Below are positions 33,329 to 42,922 of a stretch of DNA of 64,000 nucleotides, piece after piece (the stretch's first letter is position 1; each line of letters starts with the position of its first letter). Made by a program: the position numbers and the translations under genes. The notes beneath the pieces were generated by a model. The model was not told the DNA's origin and made no database searches. It saw nothing but the letters and a program-made list of their open reading frames with translations. Source of the stretch: Arthrobacter sp. V1I9 (GTDB lineage Bacteria; Actinomycetota; Actinomycetes; Actinomycetales; Micrococcaceae); NCBI RefSeq assembly GCF_030817075.1, contig NZ_JAUSYU010000001.1:3286001-3350000 (forward strand), read 5' to 3'.

Positions 33329-34771
33329 ATGCTTAAGCAAGGCTCTGCCCTGGACCGGTATTTCATGATCACCGAGCGCGGCTCCAATCTCTCCCGGGAG
33401 ATCCGCGGCGGCTTCGCCACCTTTTTCGCCATGAGCTACATCGTGGTACTGAACCCCTTGATCCTCTCCGTTCCGGACTCCAGCGGCAACACGCTGGGCT
33501 TCCCGGCGGTCGCCGCCGTCACGGCCTTTGTTGCCGGCATCCTCACCATCCTCATGGGAGCCTGGGCCAGGCATCCCTTCGCGCTGGCCACCGGGCTGGG
33601 AGTCAACGCGTTTGTGGCGGTCACCGTCGCCACCAACCCGGGCCTCACGTGGCCTGACATGATGGGCCTGGTGGTCCTGTCCGGCGTCACGATGCTGATC
33701 CTTGTGCTTACCGGATTCCGGACCGCCGTGTTCAAGGCCGTACCCGAGGGGCTCAAGACGGCGATCGTGGTGGGCATCGGGTTGTTCATTGCCTTGATCG
33801 GCCTGGTTAACGCCGGCTTTGTCCGCCGCATCCCCGACGTGGCCGGCACCACTGTTCCGGTTGGGCTTGGCTTTGAGGGCAAGCTCCTGGGCTGGCCCAC
33901 AGCGGTGTTCGTTTTTGGTTTGATCCTGACCATCGCCCTGGTGGTGCGCAAGGTCAAGGGCGCCATCCTGATCGGCATCATCACGTCTACCGTCATTGCC
34001 GTGATCCTGGAAATGACGCTGCACATCGGCCCCAGCGTCCAGCCAGGCAAACCCTTCAACCCGCAGGGCTGGTCCCTGGTGGCTCCGACGTTCTCCGAAT
34101 GGGCGGCCCCCGATCTGTCACTGATCGGTAAGGCCAACCCGTTCGGCGCCTTCGAACACCTGGGCTTTGTGGCGGCCACGCTGCTGGCTTTCGTGATCCT
34201 GCTGAGCATCTTCTTCGACGCCATGGGCACCATGGTGGGCCTGGCGAACGAGGCCGGCACGGTGGATGAGCACGGCAACATTCCCGACGTCGACCGGGTC
34301 CTCCAGGTGGACGCGCTCGGCGCAATCGCCGGCGGCGGAGCTTCCGTCTCCTCCAACCAGATCTACGTGGAGGCAGGCGCAGGCATCGGCGAAGGCGCCC
34401 GCACCGGCATCGCCTCGATCGTCACCGGCCTCCTGTTCCTGGTAGCCATGTTCTTCACCCCGCTGATCAACCTGGTTCCGTTCGAGGCTGTTGCTCCGGC
34501 GCTCGTGGTGGTGGGCTTCATGATGGTGTCCCAGGTGGGCAAGATCGACTGGCAGGACTGGGGCATCGCGATTCCGGCCTTCCTGACCTTCACGCTGATG
34601 CCGTTCACCTACTCCATTGCCAACGGCCTGGGAGCCGGCTTCATCGCCTTCGTGCTGATCCGCACCGTCCAGGGCCGGATCAAGGAGATCCACCCGCTGA
34701 TGTGGGCGGTGGCGGGGGCATTCCTGCTGTTCTTCGCGATTGGCCCCATCGAGGCCGCCATCGGCATGTAG
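33329..34771 (+). CDS. NCS2 family permease (AzgA-type purine transporter)
   Basis: A 480-residue permease with about 12-14 helices. EIRGGFATFFAMSYIVVLNP opens the protein and is the AzgA-type start; GLGVNAFVAVTV and YVEAGAGIGEGARTGIASIV are further family motifs. Substrate is probably adenine, hypoxanthine or guanine. GGAGGACTAATG gives a strong ribosome site. It stands alone, converging with the Na+/H+ antiporter gene. Confidence 0.92.
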   Translation: MLKQGSALDRYFMITERGSNLSREIRGGFATFFAMSYIVVLNPLILSVPDSSGNTLGFPAVAAVTAFVAGILTILMGAWARHPFALATGLGVNAFVAVTVATNPGLTWPDMMGLVVLSGVTMLILVLTGFRTAVFKAVPEGLKTAIVVGIGLFIALIGLVNAGFVRRIPDVAGTTVPVGLGFEGKLLGWPTAVFVFGLILTIALVVRKVKGAILIGIITSTVIAVILEMTLHIGPSVQPGKPFNPQGWSLVAPTFSEWAAPDLSLIGKANPFGAFEHLGFVAATLLAFVILLSIFFDAMGTMVGLANEAGTVDEHGNIPDVDRVLQVDALGAIAGGGASVSSNQIYVEAGAGIGEGARTGIASIVTGLLFLVAMFFTPLINLVPFEAVAPALVVVGFMMVSQVGKIDWQDWGIAIPAFLTFTLMPFTYSIANGLGAGFIAFVLIRTVQGRIKEIHPLMWAVAGAFLLFFAIGPIEAAIGM

Positions 34772-34783
34772 TCAGGCAAGCAA

Positions 34784-34810
34784 CCTGGCCCTGGTTAAAC
34801 CCGGGCCAGG
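34784..34810. terminator. candidate bidirectional terminator hairpin
   Basis: CCTGGCCC (34784-34791) pairs with GGGCCAGG (34803-34810) around an 11-base loop, between the convergent permease and antiporter genes. There is no T tract. Confidence 0.4.
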
Positions 34811-34832
34811 GCCTGGCCGGAGTGCCGGGCGG

Positions 34833-36137
34833 CTACACGGGAGTGTTGGGGGCCAGTCCTTCATCACCCGACACCGCGCGGGCCTTTTTCTCGCGGAGCT
34901 TGTCCAGCCGGTTCATCAGCGGCGAGGTGGTGGCGCCGTGGATCACGATGGAGAGCGCCACCACCAAGCCCACGAATGCCCACAGCCACTCCGCCTGGTC
35001 CGAGAACTTGCCCTTGCCCAGTGCATAGCTGAGGTAGTACAGCGAGCCGATCCCGCGGATCCCGAAGAACGAAAGGGCGATCCGCTCGCGGGGCCCGGTT
35101 TTGCCGCCCAGCAGCCCCAGCCACCCTGCCAGCGGCCGGACCACCAGCAGGAACGCCAGGGCAACCAGCACCTCCGCCCAACCAATGCCCTCGAGCAGCC
35201 CGCGGGCAATTGCGCCGCCCAGCAGGACCAGGATCACCACTGTCAGCAGCCGCTCCAGCTGCTCCACATAAGAGTGCAGCACCCGGTGGTAGCCGTGCGT
35301 GCGTTCAGCGGCGCGGATGGTCACGGCGCAGACAAACACAGCGATGAACCCGTAGCCCTCGATCATTTCGGTGACCCCATAGGCCAGGAACGTGGCCGCG
35401 AGCGCAACGAACCCTTCAGAGTGGTTGGACAGCCGCAGGCTTTCGGCGCGGGCAGAAAAGAAAAGCCTGGCCAGCACCTTGCCGGTGAGGAAACCCAGGA
35501 GGAGCCCGATGGCGAGCCGCCACAGCACATCCACCCCGAACCATTCCGGGAACCAGGCCGATGGAGATGACCCGGCGACGCTGATGGCAATCGCGAGGTA
35601 GACGAAGGGGAAGGCCAGGCCGTCATTGAGGCCGGCTTCGGAGGTGAGGCCAAAACGCACCTCGTCCTCCTTGTTCGCGGCGTCGTCCTGGTCTGCCGGC
35701 TCGCCCACCTGCACCTCGGACGCCAGGACCGGGTCCGTCGGTGCAAGGCTGGAGGCCACCAGGAGAGCGGCGCCAAGGCCAAGGCCAAGGAACCACAGGC
35801 CCAGCAGGGTCAGGGCAATGATGCACAAGGGCATGGCGATCCCCAGCAGCCGCCACGTGGTGGCCCACCGTTTGCGCCCCACGGGCCGGTCCAGGGCCAG
35901 CCCCGCGCCCATGAGGGAGATAATCACGCAGACTTCCGCGAGGTGCAGAACGAAGTCACTGTTGGCTATCGGGTCCGGGTCGGGAAGGGTGGGGATCAGG
36001 GCGAACGCCCCCATCCCCGCCCCCAGAAAGACCATTGGCATGGAAAAGGGCATATCGCGCAGCAGCTTGGGGAGCACAGCGGCGGTGAACACCGCAAGGC
36101 CCGCGGCCGCAAACAGGATGTTGGGAGCTTCAAACAC
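34833..36137 (-). CDS. cation:proton antiporter (CPA1 type)
   Basis: A 434-residue Na+/H+ or K+/H+ exchanger with 12 or more helices. LAPTDPVLASEVQVG has the paired Thr-Asp-Pro of CPA1 exchangers, and LTSEAGLNDGLAFPFVYLAI carries the Asn-Asp ion site. ALSFFGIRGIGSLYYLSYAL is the conserved late helix. GTG at 36137 is chosen because GGAG lies eight bases upstream; the frame extends to an ATG at 36182 without a ribosome site. It is divergent from hutG across 177 bases. The C-terminus is basic. Confidence 0.9.
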   Translation of the reverse strand: MFEAPNILFAAAGLAVFTAAVLPKLLRDMPFSMPMVFLGAGMGAFALIPTLPDPDPIANSDFVLHLAEVCVIISLMGAGLALDRPVGRKRWATTWRLLGIAMPLCIIALTLLGLWFLGLGLGAALLVASSLAPTDPVLASEVQVGEPADQDDAANKEDEVRFGLTSEAGLNDGLAFPFVYLAIAISVAGSSPSAWFPEWFGVDVLWRLAIGLLLGFLTGKVLARLFFSARAESLRLSNHSEGFVALAATFLAYGVTEMIEGYGFIAVFVCAVTIRAAERTHGYHRVLHSYVEQLERLLTVVILVLLGGAIARGLLEGIGWAEVLVALAFLLVVRPLAGWLGLLGGKTGPRERIALSFFGIRGIGSLYYLSYALGKGKFSDQAEWLWAFVGLVVALSIVIHGATTSPLMNRLDKLREKKARAVSGDEGLAPNTPV

Positions 36138-36314
36138 GTTCTGTTCTCCGGCCTGGATCGTTGCGCCCTGCTGGCGCGGCAAGATGGCATGTCAGTCCCG
36201 GGAAGGGATTGATCCACCATAACCCCTTCAGTTCTCCGTCCGGATTCTTGAATCCCAGACATCAGGGCGGCGGCGTTGCTGGTTTTCGCCACGGGCATGC
36301 GGTGAGCTTGGAGC

Positions 36315-37268
36315 ATGCCTGCCTTCCTCCCTGCCGTCGACGTCCCGCCGAAGCCCTGGACCGGAAGGTTTGACGGCGATGGCGCCGAGCACCGCCGCTG
36401 GTGGCAGGCAGTAACGCCGTACGACGCCGGACTTGCAGCAACCGCGCCCCCCAAGACGGCCGTCCTGCTCGGCTTCTGCAGCGACGAGGGCGTCCGGCGG
36501 AACAAGGGCCGGGCGGGAGCGGCTGGCGCTCCCGCTGCACTGCGCACAGCCCTCGGCCCACTGGCGTTCCACCTGGACCGCCCGGTTGCCGACGCCGGGG
36601 ATGTGGTGGTTTCCGGCACCGGTCTCGAGGCCGGCCAGGAGCGCGCCGGCCAGGCAGTTGCGGCGATGCTCGACGGCGGGTGCCTCCCCGTAGTGCTGGG
36701 CGGAGGCCACGAAACCGCCTACGCCAGCTACCTGGGTGTGGCCGGATCTGCCGCTGTACAGGGCGGCCGACGGCTGGGCGTCCTGAACCTCGACGCCCAC
36801 TTCGACCTGCGCGACGAGCCCGAAGCCAGCTCCGGCACGCCGTTCCTCCAGATGGCCCGGGCAGAAGCCGCCGCCGGCCGCGACTTCCGGTACGCCGTCG
36901 TCGGAATCTCCGAACCCAACAACACACGCGCCCTTTTCGACACCGCGCAGAAACTGGGCGTGCGGTACCTGCTGGACGAGGACTGCGGCGCGGAGCGCGT
37001 GCGGGAGTTCGTGGCAGGATTCCTGGCCGACGTCGACGTCCTGTACCTGACGATCGACCTCGACGTGCTGCCGGCAGCGGTGGCGCCCGGCGTCAGTGCA
37101 CCCGCAGCGTACGGCGTACCACTGGCAGTCATCAGTGCCGTGTGCCGGCAGGTGGCCCAGTCCGGGAAGCTGCTGCACCTGGACGTCGCGGAGCTGAACC
37201 CCGGGTTTGATATCGATGGCAGGACCGCAAAAGCCGCCGCGCGCCTGATCAACACGCTGCTGCGCTGA
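36315..37268 (+). CDS. hutG: formimidoylglutamase
   Basis: A 317-residue manganese enzyme of the arginase/ureohydrolase fold that hydrolyses N-formimidoyl-glutamate, the last step of histidine degradation. The metal motifs are VLGGGHETAYASY, NLDAHFDLRDEP and YLTIDLDVLPAAVAPGVSAP, all complete; the last also gives the family's PGxSAP. GFCSDEGVRRNKGRAGAAGAP is the N-terminal HutG motif. ATG at 36315 has GGAG just upstream. It is about 10 kb away from hutH/hutU, so the pathway is split. Confidence 0.92.
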   Translation: MPAFLPAVDVPPKPWTGRFDGDGAEHRRWWQAVTPYDAGLAATAPPKTAVLLGFCSDEGVRRNKGRAGAAGAPAALRTALGPLAFHLDRPVADAGDVVVSGTGLEAGQERAGQAVAAMLDGGCLPVVLGGGHETAYASYLGVAGSAAVQGGRRLGVLNLDAHFDLRDEPEASSGTPFLQMARAEAAAGRDFRYAVVGISEPNNTRALFDTAQKLGVRYLLDEDCGAERVREFVAGFLADVDVLYLTIDLDVLPAAVAPGVSAPAAYGVPLAVISAVCRQVAQSGKLLHLDVAELNPGFDIDGRTAKAAARLINTLLR

Positions 37269-37315
37269 TCGTTCCCTGGCGGGCCTCCCACCATGCGCCA
37301 TTCACCAAAAAAGTA

Positions 37316-37345
37316 AGTAGGCTGTCCAATATTGGACTTTCTACT
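37316..37345. promoter_or_regulatory. 30-bp dyad operator before the lipoprotein/CDF pair
   Basis: A perfect 14-bp palindrome GTCCAATATTGGAC (37324-37337) is flanked by outer arms AGTAG (37316-37320) and CTACT (37341-37345), which share exactly the same centre. It lies 20 bases before the lipoprotein start. Symmetry and position suggest a repressor or activator operator; no known regulator is encoded beside it. Confidence 0.65.
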
Positions 37346-37365
37346 GACGGAAGGGAGTAAGCGGA

Positions 37366-37869
37366 ATGCGGCGCCGAGGAATTGTGGCAGCGCTGCTGCT
37401 GGTTGTCCTGCTGATGCTCACCGGCTGCGCAGGCACCTTTCCCGCCGATCCCCAGGGGACCCTCAAGAAGGCGCAGGGCGGAACCCTCCGTGTGGGCGCG
37501 AGCATGAACGGCGACTGGGTTCGAATCTCCGCGGAGACGGGCGGACAGGTCCGCGACAGCGACGTCCAGGGCACGGAGGCGGAACTGGTGCGGGACTTCG
37601 CGGCGCAACTCGGTGCAGAGGTCGAATGGGTGGCCGGGAGTGAGCAGGTCTTGGCTGAAGAGATCAAGCACGGCGGGCTGGACCTGGTGATCGGCGGACT
37701 GGATGACAAGACCCCGTGGGTGACGCACGCCGGCATCACCCGCCCTTACGTGGAATCGCGTGACGGGCGTGGGAACCTCCACAAGCACGTCATGCTGGTG
37801 CCGCTGGGCGAAAATGCCTTCCTGCTGGAGCTCGATAAGTTCCTGATGGCAGCGAAGGAGCAGAAATGA
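37366..37869 (+). CDS. single-lobe solute-binding-like lipoprotein
   Basis: A 167-residue lipoprotein. The signal peptide ends in LTGC (Cys21). The mature part, GGTLRVGASMNGDWVRIS then GGLDLVIGGLDDKTPWVT, is lobe I of a family 3 solute-binding protein, and GENAFLLELDKFLMAA is that family's final crossing helix. The whole second lobe (about 80-100 residues) is missing between them, so it cannot close over a ligand in the usual way. It overlaps the CDF transporter gene by four bases. Role unknown: a metal chaperone, sensor or inhibitor for the transporter is inferred from coupling. Confidence 0.75.
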   Translation: MRRRGIVAALLLVVLLMLTGCAGTFPADPQGTLKKAQGGTLRVGASMNGDWVRISAETGGQVRDSDVQGTEAELVRDFAAQLGAEVEWVAGSEQVLAEEIKHGGLDLVIGGLDDKTPWVTHAGITRPYVESRDGRGNLHKHVMLVPLGENAFLLELDKFLMAAKEQK

Positions 37870-38876
37870 CAAACCTCAAGAGTCATGATGCAGTCCGTTT
37901 CGGGAACACCGATTTGCCGCCGGAACAGCAGGAGGCGCTGCGTAAGGCCATCAGGATCGAATGGACCACCATAGGCTTCCTGGTGGTCACCGCCACCATG
38001 GTGTTCCTGGTGCTCGGAAACTCCCAGGCCATGAAGGCCGCCTGGATCGAGGACCTGCTGTCCTTCCTGCCGCCCATCGCCTTCCTTGTGGCGGCGCGCG
38101 CCATCCGCAAACCTCCCTCCGAGACGCATCCCTACGGCTATCACCGGTCCACCGGGGTGGCACACCTGGTGGCTGCCGTCGCGCTGACGGTGATGGGCGG
38201 CTACATTCTGGTGGAATCCGGCCTGGGACTGCTCAAGGCCGAGCATCCCACCATTGGCGGCATTGAGCTGTTCGGCAACACCATCTGGCTGGGGTGGCTG
38301 ATGATGGGCGTGATGGTCCTGACTGCCGCCCCGCCGGTTGTCCTTGGCAAGATCAAGATGAAGCTCGCAGAGAAGCTGCACGACAAAGTTCTGTACGCGG
38401 ATGCGGATATGAACAAAGCCGACTGGATGACGGCCATAGCAGCCGTGGCCGGGGTGGCGGGAATAGGCATCGGGCTCTGGTGGGCCGACTACGCTGCGGC
38501 CCTGATCATCTCGGCCAGCATCCTGCATGACGGCTTCAAGAACACCCGCGCCGCCGTTTCCGCCCTGATGGACAAGCGCGCCATGACCTATGACGACGGC
38601 CAACCCCACCCGCTGGGCCGGCAACTGGATGAGTACCTCCGCAGCCTCGACTGGGCCGACGATGCCAAGTCACGGATCCGCGACGAGGGACACGTGTTCC
38701 ACGTGGAGTCCTTCGTGGTCCCGGCCGGAAAGGTTATGCCCGCCCTCAAACAGCTTGAGGCTGCGCGTGACGCCTGCGTGAAGATGGACTGGAAAGTCCA
38801 GGACATGGTGATCGTCCCGGTGGCAAAGCTGCCCTCAGAGTTCCTTCCCGGTCCGACGTCAGGCGGGGAACGTTAG
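37866..38876 (+). CDS. cation diffusion facilitator family transporter
   Basis: A 336-residue CDF-type transporter with six helices and a C-terminal cytosolic domain (VFHVESFVVPAGKVMPALKQ). SETHPYGYHRSTGVAHLVAA is the loop before helix 3. Helix 2 has WIEDLLSFLPPIAFLVAA in place of the usual DxxxD metal site, and helix 5 has YADADMNKADWMTA with several aspartates. This is an atypical CDF subgroup. It is translationally coupled to the single-lobe lipoprotein before it. Metal specificity unknown. Confidence 0.85.
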   Translation: MTNLKSHDAVRFGNTDLPPEQQEALRKAIRIEWTTIGFLVVTATMVFLVLGNSQAMKAAWIEDLLSFLPPIAFLVAARAIRKPPSETHPYGYHRSTGVAHLVAAVALTVMGGYILVESGLGLLKAEHPTIGGIELFGNTIWLGWLMMGVMVLTAAPPVVLGKIKMKLAEKLHDKVLYADADMNKADWMTAIAAVAGVAGIGIGLWWADYAAALIISASILHDGFKNTRAAVSALMDKRAMTYDDGQPHPLGRQLDEYLRSLDWADDAKSRIRDEGHVFHVESFVVPAGKVMPALKQLEAARDACVKMDWKVQDMVIVPVAKLPSEFLPGPTSGGER

Positions 38877-38892
38877 GGCGCCGGACGCCCGT

Positions 38893-39573
38893 CTACTGGC
38901 CCTTGAGGACGTAGCGCCGCTCCGGACGCCCCACCCCGTACTTGAGCCGGACCTCCAGCGTTCCTTCGTCATGCAGGTATTCAAGGTACCGGCGGGCGCT
39001 GACCCGCGACGTCCCCAACTGTTCCGCCACCTCGGCCGCGGAGAGATCACCATCCGCGGCATTAAGCGTGGCTTCCACAAGCTTGAGCGTCTCGATGCTG
39101 CAGCCCTTTGGAAGCGGCCGCCCACCTTGGGTACCAGCGCCGTCCAGGCCGAACACCCGGTTCACGTCCGACTGCTCTGCCACGTCCTTGGCGGAGTCCA
39201 GGCCCTGGTACGCGCTCCGGTAGTGCTCCAGGCGCTCCTGCAGGTCCGACTGGGAAAACGGTTTGATCAGGTAGTGGACAATCCCTCCCCGCAGGGCCTT
39301 GCGCACTGTTTCCACCTCGCGGGCAGCGCTGATCACCAGCACGTCGAGCTCCGGGGCGACGTCCCGCAGCCGGTGCATGAGGTCCAGCCCGTTAATGTCC
39401 GGAAGGTGGATGTCCAGCAGCACCAGGTCTGGCTGCAGCCGTTCCGTTTCAAGCACGGCCTGGGCGCCGGTATGGGCTACCCCCACCACCCCGAACCCGG
39501 GCGTGCGCTGAATGAACCCGGCGTGGACCTTGGCCACCATAAAGTCGTCATCGACGATGAGCACCTTGATCAC
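38893..39573 (-). CDS. CitB/DcuR-type response regulator
   Basis: A 226-residue response regulator. The receiver has VLIVDDDFMVAKVH, phospho-acceptor Asp54 in LVLLDIHLPDING, and Lys104 in YLIKPFSQSDLQERL. The C-terminal helix-turn-helix reads LSAAEVAEQLGTSRVSARRY. It overlaps its sensor kinase gene by four bases. The pair is divergent from tctCBA, so it almost certainly switches on tricarboxylate uptake when the kinase senses citrate or a related acid. Confidence 0.93.
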   Translation of the reverse strand: MIKVLIVDDDFMVAKVHAGFIQRTPGFGVVGVAHTGAQAVLETERLQPDLVLLDIHLPDINGLDLMHRLRDVAPELDVLVISAAREVETVRKALRGGIVHYLIKPFSQSDLQERLEHYRSAYQGLDSAKDVAEQSDVNRVFGLDGAGTQGGRPLPKGCSIETLKLVEATLNAADGDLSAAEVAEQLGTSRVSARRYLEYLHDEGTLEVRLKYGVGRPERRYVLKGQ

Positions 39574-41162
39574 TGCGTTGTACCTCTTTTGAATCGTGCG
39601 GTGAAGACTGCCCCGTTGTCGTTGGCCACCGTGAGGTCACCGCCAGAGCGTCGGCAGACCACCCGCGAGAGCGCCAGGCCGAAGCCTCGGTCCTCCGCCG
39701 GTGCTGCTTCCTTGGTGGAGAACCCCTGCCGGAAGATCTCCTCCAGGGCCTCGGCCGGGACTCCCGGGCCAGTGTCGCGGACGGTGACGGTGACATGGTC
39801 CGCACTGTCCTCCACGAGCACCCGGACAGTTGCGCCCGGAAGTCCCGTGACGGCGTCGAACGCGTTATCCACGAGGTTACCCACTACGGTGGTGAGGTCC
39901 CGGGACAGGTCATCGCTGACCTGGCGCAGGGCGGACTCGGGATCGAGCTTAAGGGCCGCACCGCGTTCGGTGGCGAGGCTGGACTTGGCGATCAGCAGTG
40001 CGGCGAGCGCAGGGTCCTGGATGCGGCTGGTCACTTCATCGTTCAGCCTGGTCCTGTCCACCGTGGCACCGTTGACGAACTGCACCACGGAATCGTATTC
40101 ACCGATCTGGATCAGGCCTGAAATGACGTGCAGCTGATTGGCGAACTCATGGGCCTGGGCCCGCAGCGTGTCCGTGGCAGTGCGGGTGGCGCCCAGCTCA
40201 CGTTCCAGCGAAGACAGCTCGGTCCGGTCCCGCAGGGTGGTGACCGAGCCAATGTCCCGTCCGCGGGAGCGGATGGGGACCCGGTTCGCCACCACCAGGC
40301 GCTCCCCTACCAGCACCAGCTGGTCCGGGTCCTGCTGCTCGTGGGTCAGCACCGCCTTCAGCGCGGGATCCAGGGGAAGGGAACCGAGCCTCCTGCCAAC
40401 GCAGTCCGGCGGCAGTCCCAGGAGTTTCCGTGCGCTGTCATTGGCTACTGTGATGCGCTCATGCGGATCCAGCGCCACTACTCCTTCCTTGAGGCCTTGC
40501 AGCATGGCTTCGCGGTTCTCCACCAGTCCGGTGATTTCACTGGGTTCCATGCCCAGAGTCTGCCGTTTGACGCGGCGGGACAGCAGGAAGGACCCCGCGA
40601 CACCCAGGACACTGGCCACGCCAACGTATGTGAGCAGGTTGGGAACGGCGTCACCAAGGCGTTCGAGCGTGGTGGGGTAGTTCCTGCTGATGGACGCGAT
40701 ACCGATCACTTTGCCGGAGTCATCGAGGACGGGAACGTGGGCGGACAGGACCGTGCTGCCATTGCCGGCCATCACCCCGGTCCATGCCCGGCCGTCCAGG
40801 ACCCGGCTTTCCCCCAGTTCAAGCTTCTGCCCAAGGAGTCCGGGGTCCGATGCGGCAACCACCGTGCGGTCCAACCTGGCGAGCGCCACCTGGGCGGATC
40901 CGGAAACCGTGCGGACCGACTCCGCCACCGCGGAAAGCGCCGCGCCGGTCCGGGGCTCGGCGGTGGGAAGCAACTGCCGCACGGCGGGGTTGTTGCCCAG
41001 GGCTTCGGCGGCGGACAGCGCACGCCGGCCTTCGATCCGCTCGAACGCGACGGCGGACTGGGCCAGGGAAATGGCTACCACGGCCACCAGGACGGCCAGG
41101 ACAATCAGCAACTGCAGCACAAGATACTGCCCGGCGAGGGACATTCCTCTTCGTCGAGTCAC
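39570..41162 (-). CDS. CitA/DcuS-type sensor histidine kinase
   Basis: A 530-residue kinase. A helix near the N-terminus (LVLQLLIVLAVLVAVVAIS) and one near residue 180 (LLTYVGVASVLGVAGSFLL) bracket an extracellular sensor domain. A PAS domain follows, then the phospho-acceptor helix LRAQAHEFANQLHVISGLIQ and the ATPase with NLVDNAFDAV, DTGPGVP and RGFGLALSRVV. The GTG at 41162 is favoured by AAAGGA nine bases upstream; ATG at 41144 is the alternative. The sensor domain faces outside and likely binds citrate or another tricarboxylate. Confidence 0.92.
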   Translation of the reverse strand: MTRRRGMSLAGQYLVLQLLIVLAVLVAVVAISLAQSAVAFERIEGRRALSAAEALGNNPAVRQLLPTAEPRTGAALSAVAESVRTVSGSAQVALARLDRTVVAASDPGLLGQKLELGESRVLDGRAWTGVMAGNGSTVLSAHVPVLDDSGKVIGIASISRNYPTTLERLGDAVPNLLTYVGVASVLGVAGSFLLSRRVKRQTLGMEPSEITGLVENREAMLQGLKEGVVALDPHERITVANDSARKLLGLPPDCVGRRLGSLPLDPALKAVLTHEQQDPDQLVLVGERLVVANRVPIRSRGRDIGSVTTLRDRTELSSLERELGATRTATDTLRAQAHEFANQLHVISGLIQIGEYDSVVQFVNGATVDRTRLNDEVTSRIQDPALAALLIAKSSLATERGAALKLDPESALRQVSDDLSRDLTTVVGNLVDNAFDAVTGLPGATVRVLVEDSADHVTVTVRDTGPGVPAEALEEIFRQGFSTKEAAPAEDRGFGLALSRVVCRRSGGDLTVANDNGAVFTARFKRGTTQ

Positions 41163-41411
41163 CGCGTGGATTCCTTTTGTTTCTGATGCCGGCACCGGAC
41201 CGCGGCAGTACCGGGAACTATATCCCACCTATGGCGCCTTGATGCCGGTTCAGCCAGCTGTGTGCGGCACCGCAAACGTGAACGCAATGAACTTAACTTT
41301 CTCTGCGTACACAAGAGTGATGGCCGTCACGGATGGACCTAGCATCGAAACACAAGGTCAGGTTCGACTGATCATCCCCGTAGAGCATGCATCACTGAGA
41401 AGAGGAACACC

Positions 41412-42422
41412 ATGCGCCAGATCCGCGCATTGCGAGTCGCCGCCGTCGCCGCCGGCATCGCCCTGATGGCCACCGGTTGCGGTGCCACCGGCAAGAGCTC
41501 CACCGGTTCGGAAAGCTCCGGCGCCGCTGCCGGCCCCATTACCGGACTGCAGATCATGGTCCCCAACACCCCCGGTGGCGGTTACGACACCACCGCCCGC
41601 GCAGCAGCCAAGGTCCTCGACGACGAGAAGATCTCCACCAACACCGAGGTCTTCAACCTTGCCGGCGCCGGCGGCACCGTGGGCCTGGCCCGCGTGGTCA
41701 ACGAAAAGGGCAACGGCGACCTCGCCATGCTCATGGGCCTGGGCGTCGTTGGCGCCAGCTACACCAACAAGTCCGAGTCGAAGCTGACCGAGACCACCCC
41801 GCTGGCCCGCCTGATCGAAGAACCGGGCGCCATCATGGTCAGCAAGGATTCCCCCTACAAGACCATCGACGACCTCGTGAAGGCCTGGAAGGCCGACCCC
41901 GCTTCCATCGCCGTGGGCGGCGGCTCCTCCCCCGGCGGCCCTGACCACCTCCTGCCCATGCAGCTTGCGGGTGCCGTGGGCATCGACGCGACCAAGGTCA
42001 ACTTCGTTTCCTACGACGGCGGTGGCGACCTCCTGCCGGCGATCCTCGGCAACAAGCTTGGCTTTGCCGCCTCCGGTGCCGGCGAGTTCCTGCAGCAGAT
42101 CCAGTCCGGCGAAGTCCGCGTCCTGGCAACCAGTGGCGAGAAGCGGCTTGAAGGTGTGGACGCCCCCACGCTGAAGGAATCCAACATCGACCTGGTGTTC
42201 ACCAACTGGCGCGGCATCGTGGCACCTCCGGGCATCAGCGACGAGGACAAGGCATCCCTGATCGCCGCGCTTGAGAAGATGCACGCCACCGAGGGCTGGA
42301 AGGAAGCACTGAAAACGCACAGCTGGTCCGACGCCTTCATCACCGGCGACGAGTTCGAATCGTTCCTCACCGAGCAGGACAAGCGGGTGGCGGACGTCCT
42401 CACGAAGCTTGGGTTGGCGTGA
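41412..42422 (+). CDS. tctC: tricarboxylate transporter substrate-binding lipoprotein TctC
   Basis: A 336-residue TctC-family binding protein. The signal peptide ends in the lipobox MATGC. LQIMVPNTPGGGYDTTARAA is the family's opening motif with the carboxylate-binding loop, and AVGGGSSPGGPDHLLPMQLA and GGGDLLPAILGNKLGFAASG form the rest of the binding site. AGAGGAA lies before the ATG. It is first in tctCBA and divergent from the CitAB-type system, with the shared control region at about 41163-41411. Confidence 0.95.
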   Translation: MRQIRALRVAAVAAGIALMATGCGATGKSSTGSESSGAAAGPITGLQIMVPNTPGGGYDTTARAAAKVLDDEKISTNTEVFNLAGAGGTVGLARVVNEKGNGDLAMLMGLGVVGASYTNKSESKLTETTPLARLIEEPGAIMVSKDSPYKTIDDLVKAWKADPASIAVGGGSSPGGPDHLLPMQLAGAVGIDATKVNFVSYDGGGDLLPAILGNKLGFAASGAGEFLQQIQSGEVRVLATSGEKRLEGVDAPTLKESNIDLVFTNWRGIVAPPGISDEDKASLIAALEKMHATEGWKEALKTHSWSDAFITGDEFESFLTEQDKRVADVLTKLGLA

Positions 42423-42922
42423 GCTCCCTGATTTCAGGCCTGAAAGGCCGCGCCGAGCTGGGAGTTGCACTCCTGCTCGGCGTGGCCGGCGTCCTGGTCT
42501 TCCTGGACGCCAACCGCCTGGTAACCCCGTACTCCCAATCTGATCCGGTCGGCCCCAAGACCGTTCCGTACATTGTGGCCGGTTTGCTGGTGGCCTGTGC
42601 AGCCCTGCTGGCAGTTAACGTCATTCGCGGCGGCCAAGGCGAGGCGGAAGGCGGCGAAGACGTCGACCTCACCCATCCCGCAGACTGGAAGACCATCCTG
42701 CCCCTGGCGGGAGCCTTCATCCTGAACATCCTGCTCATCGACTGGGCCGGATGGGTCATCTCCGGCACGGTCCTTTTTTGGGGCAGCGTCCTGGCGCTGG
42801 GCAGCCGGCACTACGTCCGTGACGGGCTCATCTCCGTGGCACTGTCACTGCTGACCTTCTACGGCTTCTACCTCGGCCTCGGCATCGCGCTGCCCGCCGG
42901 ACTCCTGGAAGGAATCCTCTGA
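42419..42922 (+). CDS. tctB: tripartite tricarboxylate transporter small subunit TctB
   Basis: A 167-residue membrane protein with four helices, the small subunit of the TctABC carrier. [20 protein letters not shown] is the usual first loop after helix 1. The GTG start at 42419 overlaps the tctC stop by four bases and the end overlaps tctA by one. It is poorly conserved in general; assignment rests on size, topology and the operon. Confidence 0.9.
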   Translation: MSSLISGLKGRAELGVALLLGVAGVLVFLDANRLVTPYSQSDPVGPKTVPYIVAGLLVACAALLAVNVIRGGQGEAEGGEDVDLTHPADWKTILPLAGAFILNILLIDWAGWVISGTVLFWGSVLALGSRHYVRDGLISVALSLLTFYGFYLGLGIALPAGLLEGIL

